Assembly: GCA_021736645.1 (NCBI GenBank)
Contig: JAIPFM010000181.1
Location: 1 to 54,494 of the forward strand
DNA length: 54,494 nucleotides
Reading direction: 5' to 3'
DNA from: Phycisphaerae bacterium
GTDB taxonomy: Bacteria; Planctomycetota; Phycisphaerae; Sedimentisphaerales; Anaerobacaceae
Shown: positions 33,399-44,169 of the stretch, one piece after another
Layout of the letters: every line of letters starts with the position of its first letter
Numbering within the stretch: the stretch's first letter is position 1
Translations under genes and position numbers: made by a program
The notes under the pieces: generated by a model
The model's database searches: none
What the model saw: only the letters and a program-made list of their open reading frames with translations
What the model was told of the DNA's origin: nothing

Positions 33399-35951
33399 AT
33401 GAAACATATTATCCTGAACCTGCTGTTGTGCAGTGTCGTGTGTGCAGCCCCTGTATCACCCCAGTGGAAGATCATCAAGACCCGATACGCCACGCCGGAC
33501 ACCGTGGTCGCCGGGTACAATGTCCTGGATTTTGGGGCCAAGGGTGACGGCCAACTGGATTGTACGGAGGCCTTTCAGCAGGCCCTGGACCAGATGAAGG
33601 CAGTCGGCGGCGGCACTGTGTTTGTGCCGGAAGGCCTGTATGTGATCAAGGGAACGCTCAGGGTCCCAGTGTCCGTGACACTGCGCGGCGAGTGGGCTGC
33701 CCCCACCCAGGCAAATCCAGGCATCCGGGGCACGATCCTGATGGTGTATGCCGGGCGCGGTCAGGCTGAAGGCACGCCCTTCATGACAGTGGACTACTGT
33801 GCCGGGGTCAAGGACATGTCGTTCTGGTATCCGGAACAAACAGAACAAGACATCACCCCCTACCCCTACTGCCTCACGCAGAAGGGTGGGAACAATGCCA
33901 CCTTTGAGAACCTGACCCTGGTGAATCCCTATCAGGGCATACGCATCGGCCCGGGCGCCAATGAACTGCACTATGTGCACAATGTATACGGCACGCCCCT
34001 GAAGGTCGGCATCAGGTATGATTCCACGACGGACATCGGCCGCCTCGAAAACGTCCATTTCTCTCCGGACCTCTGGTGCCTCAGCGGGCTGGCCAACACA
34101 CCGGCCTCCAACTCACTGACCTCGTGGCTGCTGGACAATGGCACGGCTATCCATATGGAGCGCAGCGACTGGGAATACGTCTCGTACGTGTTCATCGACG
34201 GATACAAAACCGGCTACCTCATGACCAAAGGCGCACGCGGATCAGCCAATGCCCAGTTCTACGGCCTGATCATTCGCAACTGCCGGACTGCTGTGGAAGT
34301 GCAGGAGACCAATCCCTATGGCATGGTCTTTACAAAATGCACGTTTAAAGGTCGTGACTACGGCTTCCGCATGGGCACTGCATTCAACGCCGCCATCCTG
34401 CTGAATGACTGTGACGTGTCAGCAGATCAGGCCCTGTATTCCGAGGGCACAGGCTGTTTCATCACACAAAACAGCAGGGTCACACGCGGCCATATCGCCC
34501 TGACCGGCGGCACACTGGCCATGACCGCGTCCCGGATCGAGAATGCCGGCACACAGATATCCCTGGGACCTGATGTACGGGGTGCCTCTCTGGTGGGCAA
34601 TACCTTTGCACAGACCCCACCCCGGATCACCGGTGACATGCCCTCTGAAAGACTGAAACTAATCGATCAGCCGGTGACACTGGCGGCCTTCCCCGAATAC
34701 GACGGCAACCAGACGCGCGCGACACGTCCGGCACGTGAGGTCCTGTACGTGGTCACGGATGCGCCGTGGAACGCCAACGGCCAGGACGACCAGGACGACA
34801 CACAGGCCCTTCAAAAGGCCATGGATCAGGCAGGCCAGGACGGCGGCGGCATTGTGTTTTTGCCGGGCGGAAATTATGTCCTGCGCAGCACGCTCTCTGT
34901 GCCCAGCGGCGTGGAGTTGCGCGGGATTCACGATGTGCCGCACCACACCATGGGCAGCGGCAGCCTGCTGCATGTGACCCCCAAACCTGACCAGGGTCCC
35001 ACGATCACAGTCAATGCCCGTGCAGGCCTGCGCGGTCTCTCATTCAACTACCCGGACCAGTCCATGCAGGCAGTCAAAGACACTCCCTTCCTGATTCAGG
35101 GCCGCGGCGCAGACCTGTACATCGTGCATGTCAACTGCCGAAATCCGTTTCGATTCCTGGATCTCATGACGTATGCCTGTGACAGGCACTATGTGGATTA
35201 CCTGTCCGGGTCACCGTTGAAGGTCGGTGTGGCCATTGGGGGCGGCAGCACGCAGGGCGAGGTGCGCAACACCCAGTTCAATCCCCATTACTGGCTCCGC
35301 CTCGACAGAGATAACCCCTTCTTCCCAAGAAGGCAGGACAATTTCCAGGCGCTCTGGACCTATCAGAAGGAAAACCTGGATGCCATGGTCGTGGGTCACT
35401 GCAATGAGGAACTGCTGTTCCAGAACTTCGTGTACGGTTCGCTCTACGGCATCCACTTCACCCAGCAGGCCGGCCGCGGTCCTGAGGATTGTTTTGTTCA
35501 CGGCCACGGCACGGACGGATCCAAGGTGGGCGTGTTTTTCGAACAGGGCAATGGACGCATTGACATGATCAATTCCGAACTGGTGGCCATGTCCTCCCAG
35601 GACAAGATTGCCATCAAACTGGGCACAGACTACCAGGGCACGGCACGGCTCATCAACACCATGGTCTGGGGAGATCCCAGCACACTGGCCCAGGTGGACA
35701 ACGGCCAACTGTGGCTCCAGGGCCTGCACGCCTTTCGCCACGGCAACGGCCTGCAGATCAACCGGGGTGAGGTCACGGCCGTGAACGTCAACTTCTTCGT
35801 ACCCGGTCGCCATATCACCCTGGCAGACACCCACACCAAGGCCACACTCATCGGCAACATCACCAAGGGCCCTTTGATGATCAACGGAAAATCCATGGCA
35901 CAGGACTCCGAGATATCCAATGTTGTGTCCATAGGAAACGTCAGTCGATAG
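33399..35951 (+). CDS. Secreted duplicated pectate-lyase-3-like beta-helix protein
   Basis: An 850-aa exported protein. A signal peptide (LNLLLCSVVCAAP) is followed by two homologous halves. Each opens with a Pectate_lyase_3-like block: the first has YNVLDFGAKGDG then GGGTVFVPEGLYVIKGTL (about 46-90). The second has YVVTDAPWNANGQDDQDDT then GGGIVFLPGGNYVLRSTL (about 447-500). Each continues into right-handed beta-helix coils. The LEGxHDVP/LRGEW turns also match. No canonical catalytic Asp triad is obvious by eye, so activity (lyase, hydrolase or binding) is open. Strong GGAGAAGG precedes the ATG. The adjacent xylA and GH127 suggest pectin or arabinoxylan substrates. Confidence 0.85.
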   Translation: MKHIILNLLLCSVVCAAPVSPQWKIIKTRYATPDTVVAGYNVLDFGAKGDGQLDCTEAFQQALDQMKAVGGGTVFVPEGLYVIKGTLRVPVSVTLRGEWAAPTQANPGIRGTILMVYAGRGQAEGTPFMTVDYCAGVKDMSFWYPEQTEQDITPYPYCLTQKGGNNATFENLTLVNPYQGIRIGPGANELHYVHNVYGTPLKVGIRYDSTTDIGRLENVHFSPDLWCLSGLANTPASNSLTSWLLDNGTAIHMERSDWEYVSYVFIDGYKTGYLMTKGARGSANAQFYGLIIRNCRTAVEVQETNPYGMVFTKCTFKGRDYGFRMGTAFNAAILLNDCDVSADQALYSEGTGCFITQNSRVTRGHIALTGGTLAMTASRIENAGTQISLGPDVRGASLVGNTFAQTPPRITGDMPSERLKLIDQPVTLAAFPEYDGNQTRATRPAREVLYVVTDAPWNANGQDDQDDTQALQKAMDQAGQDGGGIVFLPGGNYVLRSTLSVPSGVELRGIHDVPHHTMGSGSLLHVTPKPDQGPTITVNARAGLRGLSFNYPDQSMQAVKDTPFLIQGRGADLYIVHVNCRNPFRFLDLMTYACDRHYVDYLSGSPLKVGVAIGGGSTQGEVRNTQFNPHYWLRLDRDNPFFPRRQDNFQALWTYQKENLDAMVVGHCNEELLFQNFVYGSLYGIHFTQQAGRGPEDCFVHGHGTDGSKVGVFFEQGNGRIDMINSELVAMSSQDKIAIKLGTDYQGTARLINTMVWGDPSTLAQVDNGQLWLQGLHAFRHGNGLQINRGEVTAVNVNFFVPGRHITLADTHTKATLIGNITKGPLMINGKSMAQDSEISNVVSIGNVSR

Positions 35952-35969
35952 GTCGTCAAGGTTATTGAG

Positions 35970-36067
35970 GTTCACAGTTCACGGTTGATACAACGGCAGT
36001 GTTCGCACCACCAACCGTGAACTGTGAACTGTCAACTGTGAGCCCCGACCCCTGACCCCTGACCCCC
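35970..36067. repeat. Inverted repeat and heptamer arrays after the beta-helix gene
   Basis: An exact 18-bp inverted repeat (35970-35987 and 36012-36029) is built from GTTCACA/GTTCACG-type heptamers. The right arm grows into a tandem array of CTGTGAA-like units (36015-36042). A second array with a different unit, GACCCCT, follows at 36047-36067. It could fold as a terminator-like hairpin, but no T-run follows the stem directly. Confidence 0.8.
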
Positions 36068-36126
36068 TACACCCTCCCCCCAGTCTTTTTTTCAATAATT
36101 TCAAGTGCCCACGTGACTCCTTCCGT

Positions 36127-36157
36127 GCGTCTTGCCTCTATAAGATAGGCAAGACGC
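36127..36157. promoter_or_regulatory. Perfect 11-bp hairpin upstream of the barrel gene
   Basis: GCGTCTTGCCT (36127-36137) and its exact complement (36147-36157) are separated by 9 nt, ending 57 bp before the ATG of the outer-membrane protein. There is no T-run, so it may be a leader hairpin or operator; no function is shown. Confidence 0.5.
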
Positions 36158-36214
36158 CGGAACAAACAAAGATTAACACAGAACTGGGTTTCCAATTCAG
36201 GAAGGAGTTCCAAA

Positions 36215-36874
36215 ATGGTACGCACACGCACAATCCCTATCCATCTGTTGGTAGGCCTGTTCCTGGTAGGTTTTATGACCACACCCTGCCTGGCCGACTT
36301 CAGTATCGACGTGAAGGCAGGGCTTCAAACGCTCGATAATCCGTTGACCCTGGAAGAGACCTCTCGCACACGCTTTGAAGTCGAACTGGCAGGCACCACA
36401 CCTGCGAGTGACAATCTGGAAATCACCTTTGCCTTTGGCGGGGCCTCTGTGACCAGCGCCACGGATACCTATACCTCTTACGACGCATTCGGCATGATCC
36501 AGGATACGCTGGAAGATACCTTCCGAACGTACGATTTTCGTCTGGGCCTGCGACTGTATCCCCTGGCACCGCCGGACAGTGACAGCATCCATCCGTATGT
36601 GGGCGGAGGTGTTGGCTACTACTGGCTCGTAGACCAGTGGAAGGACACACACCTGGAAACCATCGACGTTCCTTACACGGAATTCTGGACGGAAGACGAA
36701 GGCCATACCTCCATAGCGGACGGCTTCTTCCCGTACGTCTGTGCAGGTGTGGACATCCCCATCACAGACCAGGCGGCCCTGCTCTTTGAGTACAAGCATG
36801 ACTTCATGAAGAAGAAAGACGGGGCCAATTACGGCGGCAACATCTTTACGGCAGGCATGCGTTTCAGGTGGTGA
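36215..36874 (+). CDS. Outer-membrane beta-barrel protein
   Basis: A 219-aa protein with a signal peptide (LLVGLFLVGFMTTPCLA, cleavage before DFSIDVKAG). Alternating amphipathic beta strands such as YDFRLGLRLYPLA, IHPYVGGGVGYYW and AALLFEYKHDF follow, and the last residue is aromatic (GMRFRW). This matches 8-stranded OmpA/OmpW-type barrels, with the terminal aromatic as BamA signal. GGAAGGAG precedes the ATG by 7 nt. It converges with clpB, leaving only 2 bp between the stops. The ligand is unknown. Confidence 0.82.
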   Translation: MVRTRTIPIHLLVGLFLVGFMTTPCLADFSIDVKAGLQTLDNPLTLEETSRTRFEVELAGTTPASDNLEITFAFGGASVTSATDTYTSYDAFGMIQDTLEDTFRTYDFRLGLRLYPLAPPDSDSIHPYVGGGVGYYWLVDQWKDTHLETIDVPYTEFWTEDEGHTSIADGFFPYVCAGVDIPITDQAALLFEYKHDFMKKKDGANYGGNIFTAGMRFRW

Positions 36875-36876
36875 CA

Positions 36877-39453
<2,577 letters not shown>

Positions 39454-39513
39454 TGAGGTCTCCCCTGTGTATCTGGTTTTTTTTGCTCTTCAAGTTCATA
39501 GTACATACCCATA

Positions 39514-39529
39514 CGCAAGAAGCGTGCCA
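39514..39529 (-). promoter_or_regulatory. Sigma-54 (RpoN)-type promoter upstream of clpB
   Basis: On the minus strand the sequence reads TGGCACG-CTTC-TTGCG, matching the -24/-12 consensus TGGCACG-N4-TTGCW at 11 of 12 positions, including the essential GG and GC. The predicted start is about 50 nt before the clpB ATG, a normal leader length. No enhancer-binding-protein site was identified. Confidence 0.5.
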
Positions 39530-39644
39530 AACTAGATTGAACCACCCAATCCCTTTCATTAGATGGACTTACGATTTCCTTCAGAGATTCAAAGGAAGCC
39601 TTTCGACTGCCATTTTGGCAAGGCTGACACGGCAATGAGGGGGG

Positions 39645-41450
39645 TCAGGCTGGATTCTGTGACAGGATCAGGACGCTGTAGGGGCCGAGATGGACCGTGC
39701 CGGAGCCCGGCTGATTGTCCAGAGGCGTATCCTGGACCATGACCTGGGTCACGCCCTGGTTGGTGTAGTGCGCATCATATCGCGTGCTGTCACTGTTGAA
39801 ACGCACGACCCAGGGACCTGCAGTAGGAAATCCAAGGGCGTAATCGAGTTTTTCCTGTCGTTTCAGATTGACAATGATCACCGTACTGTCACAGGGTCCA
39901 CTCTTGTCCCAGCGATGAAAGGCCAGGATCTTATCTGCATGATTGACGTGAGTCACGGACACATGCGCGCCCCTCAGGCCTGCAGTGGTGCCGTCGAGGT
40001 TGCGCCGACACCGGATCAGATCCCGGTACAGTGTCACAATACCGGCGTACGTGTCCTGTCTGGACCAGTCAATGGGATCTCGGTCATGGAACCACTCGTC
40101 CTCCAGAAATTCCTGGCCCTGGAACAGCATGGGTATCCCGGGGGATGTCATGACCAGGGCCGCACCCAGAGTGGACAGTTTCTTGGCCACCCAACTGCCG
40201 GGATCTTTGGGTGAGAGTTCCTGGGCCACGCGCAGCTTGCCATTGGCCACCTCGTCATGCGACTCCGTATAGATCACACGTTCGAAGGGATCTCCATTGT
40301 ATTGATACGTGATGGCCTCGATCACATCTGCCAGGTTCACTCCGTCATCCGTGGGACTGGCCAGTGTCTTTCGGATCTTGCGCACAAACGTGGCATTCCA
40401 CTGGGCGTCAAAACCTGCACCGCCCTGGGCCTGAGGCCTGGTGATGGCCGGATTGTAGCGAATGTCCTCTGCCAGACACAGGGCCAAGGGGAACCGGACC
40501 TTGACCTGGCCATTGATCCACTGCATGAGGGACCAGCCCTCAGGAATGTCATGGGCCGGATCGTCATTCAGGCCCTGGATATTGCGGACAAATGCCGTGG
40601 CATCCCATCGCAGTCCGTCAATGCGGTATTCCTCCAGCCACATCAGGGCATTGTCTCGAAGATAGTTGCGCACTTCGGTTCGCCCATAGTCGGGCCGTGT
40701 CTCGCCCCACGGCGTGGTGGATCGGTGGTCATTGTAGAAGTAAATCCCACCCTTGCCGTTTTCCTGCCACCCGTCAAACTGCCACAGGTCCAGATCGTCC
40801 GGGCCGAGATGGTTGTATACCACGTCCAGGATCACGGCGATCCCCAGGGCATGGGCCGCCTTGATGAAATCCTTGAAGGCCCTGGGGCCGCCATACGCAC
40901 TCTCTATGGAAAAGAGCAGAGACGGGTTGTACCCCCAGGAGTAATCGCCCTTGAACTCAGCGGCAGGCATGACCTCCACGGCATTGATCCCCAGATCTCT
41001 GAGATAGGCAAGCCGTTCTATGGCCGTCGTGAAATTGCCGGGCTTGTCCCCTGACTTGTGATTAAAGGTACCAATGTGCATTTCATAGATCACCAGATCC
41101 TCAGTGCGGACCCTCTGAAATGCTGTCTCGCCCCAATCAAAGGCAGGATCATGCACCACAGAGCTGCAGGTCGAACACACACACTCCCGGGCATAGGGAT
41201 CCATGCGTATCCACTCCCTCGCTTGCGACACGATCCGATACTTGTATTGATCCCCTGCACGTGCAGCCGCCACATGGCCGGACCACAGACCGTGACCTTC
41301 CTGCGCAAGGGGCAGCGTGTCCCCGGCCCAGTCATTAAATGTCCCTGTGACAAAGACCTTATGCGCATGCGGTGCCCACACACGAAATGTGGTGCCTTCA
41401 GCATGGGGCATCGCGCCCATACCGGGCTGCAGAGAAGAGTGTCCAGGCAT
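39645..41450 (-). CDS. GH13 alpha-glucan enzyme, branching-enzyme-like, with CBM48
   Basis: A 601-aa cytoplasmic-looking protein with no signal peptide. A CBM48-like domain (about 15-100, TTFRVWAPHAHKVFVTGTFNDW in part) is followed by the GH13 barrel. Barrel marks are YEMHIGTF, WGYNPS, DVVYNHLGPD, GLRWDATAF (nucleophile Asp), CLAEDIRYNP (acid Glu) and YTESHDEV (third Asp). The C-terminal beta domain resembles that of glycogen branching enzymes. 1,4-alpha-glucan branching is the best guess; trehalohydrolase or amylase remains possible. The ATG at 41450 has AGGAG 8 nt upstream; the open frame extends 85 codons further without support. It is the only glycogen gene here. Confidence 0.85.
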   Translation of the reverse strand: MPGHSSLQPGMGAMPHAEGTTFRVWAPHAHKVFVTGTFNDWAGDTLPLAQEGHGLWSGHVAAARAGDQYKYRIVSQAREWIRMDPYARECVCSTCSSVVHDPAFDWGETAFQRVRTEDLVIYEMHIGTFNHKSGDKPGNFTTAIERLAYLRDLGINAVEVMPAAEFKGDYSWGYNPSLLFSIESAYGGPRAFKDFIKAAHALGIAVILDVVYNHLGPDDLDLWQFDGWQENGKGGIYFYNDHRSTTPWGETRPDYGRTEVRNYLRDNALMWLEEYRIDGLRWDATAFVRNIQGLNDDPAHDIPEGWSLMQWINGQVKVRFPLALCLAEDIRYNPAITRPQAQGGAGFDAQWNATFVRKIRKTLASPTDDGVNLADVIEAITYQYNGDPFERVIYTESHDEVANGKLRVAQELSPKDPGSWVAKKLSTLGAALVMTSPGIPMLFQGQEFLEDEWFHDRDPIDWSRQDTYAGIVTLYRDLIRCRRNLDGTTAGLRGAHVSVTHVNHADKILAFHRWDKSGPCDSTVIIVNLKRQEKLDYALGFPTAGPWVVRFNSDSTRYDAHYTNQGVTQVMVQDTPLDNQPGSGTVHLGPYSVLILSQNPA

Positions 41451-41607
41451 AACATGTCTCCTGTTCGTAATCGCACTCTGTGAACGCTTTAATTGGCAAT
41501 CTTCAGATAATAGGCCGATCTTTGCGTCAGGGCAATTGGCAAATGCCAGTTTTTCCTGTAGAGTGGCCGGAGAGTCCTTTGAAACAGCTTGTTCGAGAGG
41601 TGATTGT

Positions 41608-42210
41608 GTGTGGGCCAGTATAATGACAGATTCCGGGATATACCAGTGGGTCCTTTTGCCGCTGATGATTTTTGCAGCCAGGGTCCTGGATGTCAGCCTG
41701 GGCACGGTACGTCTGGTGTTTGTGGCCAGAGGCTATAAATGTCTGGCGCCTGTGATGGGCTTTTTCGAGGTCCTGATCTGGATCACCGTGATCGGTCAGA
41801 TCATGAACAATCTATCCAATCCTGCCTGTTACATAGGCTATGCCGGCGGATTCGCCACAGGCAATTACGTGGGCATGTGGCTGGCAGAAAGGCTCTCTCT
41901 CGGCAATGCCATGATCCGTGTGATCACGCAGAAAGACGCATCCGAACTCATGGCCTCCCTGACCGCGTCCGATTTCGGAGTGACCGTACTGCCGGGTCAG
42001 GGCGTGCAGGGCCAGGTCAGCGTGTTGTTCACCATTGTGCCCAGACGCAGAATCACAGAGGTCATTGACAAGGTGAAACAATTCAATCCCAACGCCTTTT
42101 ATACGATCGAGGAAGTCGCCTCAGTGCGGAGCGGTGTGTTCCCTGCAAAGAAATATCCCAGCTTCAACAACATTACGCGGTTCTTCCGCCCGTTCCGAAA
42201 GGGTAAGTAG
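41608..42210 (+). CDS. DUF2179/DUF5698 (UPF0316-like) membrane protein
   Basis: A 200-aa protein with three hydrophobic segments near the N-terminus (YQWVLLPLMIFAARVLDVSL, APVMGFFEVLIWITVIGQIM and the GYAGGFATGNYVGMWLAERL region). A soluble DUF2179-type C-terminal domain (IRVITQKDASELMASL, GVTVLPGQGVQGQVSVLF, NPNAFYTIEEV) follows. The family is common but of unknown function, perhaps nucleotide sensing. The start is taken as GTG at 41608, since AGAGG lies 7 nt upstream; ATG at 41623 is the alternative. It is divergent from the GH13 gene. Confidence 0.8.
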   Translation: MWASIMTDSGIYQWVLLPLMIFAARVLDVSLGTVRLVFVARGYKCLAPVMGFFEVLIWITVIGQIMNNLSNPACYIGYAGGFATGNYVGMWLAERLSLGNAMIRVITQKDASELMASLTASDFGVTVLPGQGVQGQVSVLFTIVPRRRITEVIDKVKQFNPNAFYTIEEVASVRSGVFPAKKYPSFNNITRFFRPFRKGK

Positions 42211-42302
42211 AACTGGTCTGGATGTTCAAGCTTTGCGCGGTGTCTCTACAAGGCCTGTGCCGGGACAGTGTTATAAAACCAAGGTCCCCGACGCCATGAC
42301 TT

Positions 42303-42770
42303 TCAGAGTTTTTTTAGACTTCTCACCGGCCTCATGGCAAGCCAGGAACCCACAATTCCGAATAGTAATATGGAATGGGGCTCAGGGACCTGTGTGGGCG
42401 CTGTGGGCGTACTGTAAACGCCCATGCTTCCCCAGTGGGATCCCCAAAACGGACTCTGGCCTGTGAGTATAAAAGAGTAGCCATTCCAGTTGCTGAAGCC
42501 CAACCAGTATCCCCAGTGGCGATCCTCATACATCTGCTCACTGGCCGGCAAGAGGTCCGCCACCCATTCCTCTGTGGTCGTGGCCCGTCCAAAAGATGGG
42601 ACTGCCAGCGGCACGCGATGATGATCCACAATTAATGTCCTTGATGTGCGGCTGAGTGACACGGGCACTTCGTTGAGGTTAAGTTGAAGCATCGACCCTT
42701 GACTCTGCGACACACAGACGATTAGCACGAGTCCGAAAACCACGGACCCTATTCGGTATTGTCTACTCAT
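42303..42770 (-). CDS. PEP-CTERM sorting-domain protein
   Basis: A 155-aa exported protein. A signal peptide (IGSVVFGLVLIVCVSQSQGS) is followed by a short Trp/Gly/Ser-rich body (HWGYWLGFSNWNGYSF, SPFWGSHWGSMGVYS). The classic C-terminal exosortase signal is VPEPHSILLFGIVGSWLA followed by Arg/Lys. The tripartite VPEP + membrane helix + basic tail predicts processing by an exosortase (EpsH/XrtA type), normally linked to exopolysaccharide; none is in this window. A strong promoter is at 42863-42891 and GGAGATAGGGA precedes the ATG. The body function is unknown. Confidence 0.85.
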   Translation of the reverse strand: MSRQYRIGSVVFGLVLIVCVSQSQGSMLQLNLNEVPVSLSRTSRTLIVDHHRVPLAVPSFGRATTTEEWVADLLPASEQMYEDRHWGYWLGFSNWNGYSFILTGQSPFWGSHWGSMGVYSTPTAPTQVPEPHSILLFGIVGSWLAMRPVRSLKKL

Positions 42771-42862
42771 TCCCTATCTCCGTTGATTCCAGACAGCCCC
42801 CATTCAGCACCCAGCGTATTGGGCTTGACTGGCTGTCAAAACTTCTCTTAAAAGCCATCCGT

Positions 42863-42891
42863 AGTATAGCATTTTACCAGACCCTAATCAA
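42863..42891 (-). promoter_or_regulatory. Sigma-70-like promoter for the PEP-CTERM gene
   Basis: On the minus strand TTGATT and TATACT are separated by exactly 17 bp, with a leader of about 85 nt before the ATG at 42770. Confidence 0.65.
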
Positions 42892-42986
42892 TAAGATCGG
42901 ACCTTCATACGGTCTAGAACGCAGATATCGAGAAATCAACGCAGATTATCGCCCCCGCGCAGCAAGAGTTTTTTTCGCCCCGCGTC

Positions 42987-43021
42987 TACCCCCTAACCCC
43001 TAAATCCCAACTCCTGAACCT
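42987..43021. repeat. Degenerate heptamer array (TAACCCC family)
   Basis: Five consecutive 7-bp units in register (TACCCCC, TAACCCC, TAAATCC, CAACTCC, TGAACCT) end 6 bp from the sppA stop codon. The unit differs from those elsewhere but the period is the same. Confidence 0.6.
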
Positions 43022-43026
43022 ATCCA

Positions 43027-44016
43027 TCATTCCAGGTCGGGCTGCCACATGTACAAAAACTGCGGCCCGGAGGCGCTCAGCCAGTGAGGCAGGCCCACAT
43101 TGACCAGGGCCCCGGCCTCAAGGGGCGACATGGCCGTGGCATAGGCATTGGGCTTGTAGTCCACCGGTCGATGGTAGATGACCACCTGACATTTGTCCAG
43201 TCCGGCCCGTTGTTTGGCCCAGTCTATGGCATCCTCCGGATACCCGATCCTGTCGATCAGCCCGGCATCCAGGGCCTGCTGTGCCGTGTAGACACGTCCA
43301 TCTGCCAGGCTGCGCAGTTTGTCCTGCGCAATACCGGATCTGGCCTTGGCCACCACAGCCAGGAAGATGTTGTATTGAGACATGACGATGCGCTGCAGCA
43401 CGTCACGCTCAGTGTCCTCCAGGTCTTTCAAGGGCGAGCCCATGGCCTTGAGCTCCCCACTCTTGATAGCCACGGCCTTGGCACCGATCTTGTCCAGCGT
43501 CCCCTTGAAGCTCATGGTCTGGAGGATCACACCAATACTGCCTGTCACACAGCTCGGCTGCGCCACAATGCCATCCGCGCCGCAGGCCAGGTAGTAGCCC
43601 CCGCTGGCTCCGAGATCCAGCATGCTCACGATCACGGGCTTACCGGTCTGCTGCCTGAACTCGGTCAGCGCATGATACATGGCATCCGTGGCCCCGACCG
43701 TGCCACCTGGCGAATTGATGCGCAGCACCACGGCCTTGACAGCCCGATCCGTCCTGGCCCGGGCCAGCTTTTCCATAAACAGACTCACAGGATTGTCGCT
43801 GCGCCCGAGAAGGCCGGACTTGGCATGATTGGTCAAGATGCCGTCCACATCAATCACCGCGACCTTGTCCCTTGCAAGGCCTGTCGGTTTTTGAATCACC
43901 TGTTCCTTTAAGGTCCGCTTGGCCGAAACCGGCTGGATCAACAATGCCTGATTGCTGCATCCCGTGGCCGCCAACAAAACCAACACACAGACGCTGATCA
44001 AAAAAAACCGTTTCAT
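43027..44016 (-). CDS. sppA: Signal peptide peptidase SppA-type S49 protease
   Basis: A 329-aa membrane-anchored serine protease that degrades leftover signal peptides. The N-terminus is a signal/anchor (FFLISVCVLVLLAATGC) with a possible lipobox ending at Cys20. The peptidase domain has RINSPGGTVGATD, the nucleophile Ser in DLGASGGYYLACGAD, and the general base Lys in KSGELKAMGSPLK. This is the short single-domain form found in many bacteria. The start ATG at 44016 has AAGGAGATAGACT upstream, and a promoter lies at 44047-44075. It is divergent from the GltS gene. Confidence 0.92.
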   Translation of the reverse strand: MKRFFLISVCVLVLLAATGCSNQALLIQPVSAKRTLKEQVIQKPTGLARDKVAVIDVDGILTNHAKSGLLGRSDNPVSLFMEKLARARTDRAVKAVVLRINSPGGTVGATDAMYHALTEFRQQTGKPVIVSMLDLGASGGYYLACGADGIVAQPSCVTGSIGVILQTMSFKGTLDKIGAKAVAIKSGELKAMGSPLKDLEDTERDVLQRIVMSQYNIFLAVVAKARSGIAQDKLRSLADGRVYTAQQALDAGLIDRIGYPEDAIDWAKQRAGLDKCQVVIYHRPVDYKPNAYATAMSPLEAGALVNVGLPHWLSASGPQFLYMWQPDLE

Positions 44017-44046
44017 AGTCTATCTCCTTATTTTTAACTGATGAAC

Positions 44047-44075
44047 ATCATAGCCTTGCGGGGTTTGGGAATCAA
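44047..44075 (-). promoter_or_regulatory. Sigma-70-like promoter for sppA
   Basis: On the minus strand TTGATT and TATGAT are separated by exactly 17 bp, giving a leader of about 25 nt before the sppA ATG. Confidence 0.65.
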
Positions 44076-44106
44076 TCCTCCATTTGTCGCTGATTCGGGA
44101 CAGGTT

Positions 44107-44134
44107 TTGACTTTTCAGTGTGAACCACTACAAT
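44107..44134 (+). promoter_or_regulatory. Sigma-70-like promoter for the GltS-type gene
   Basis: TTGACT (44107-44112) and TACAAT (44129-44134) are separated by 16 bp, about 35 bp before the GTG at 44170. It is back-to-back with the sppA promoter, 31 bp apart. Confidence 0.65.
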
Positions 44135-44169
44135 GGCCCCAAATGGATTGCTTATTGTAAGGAGTTGCT

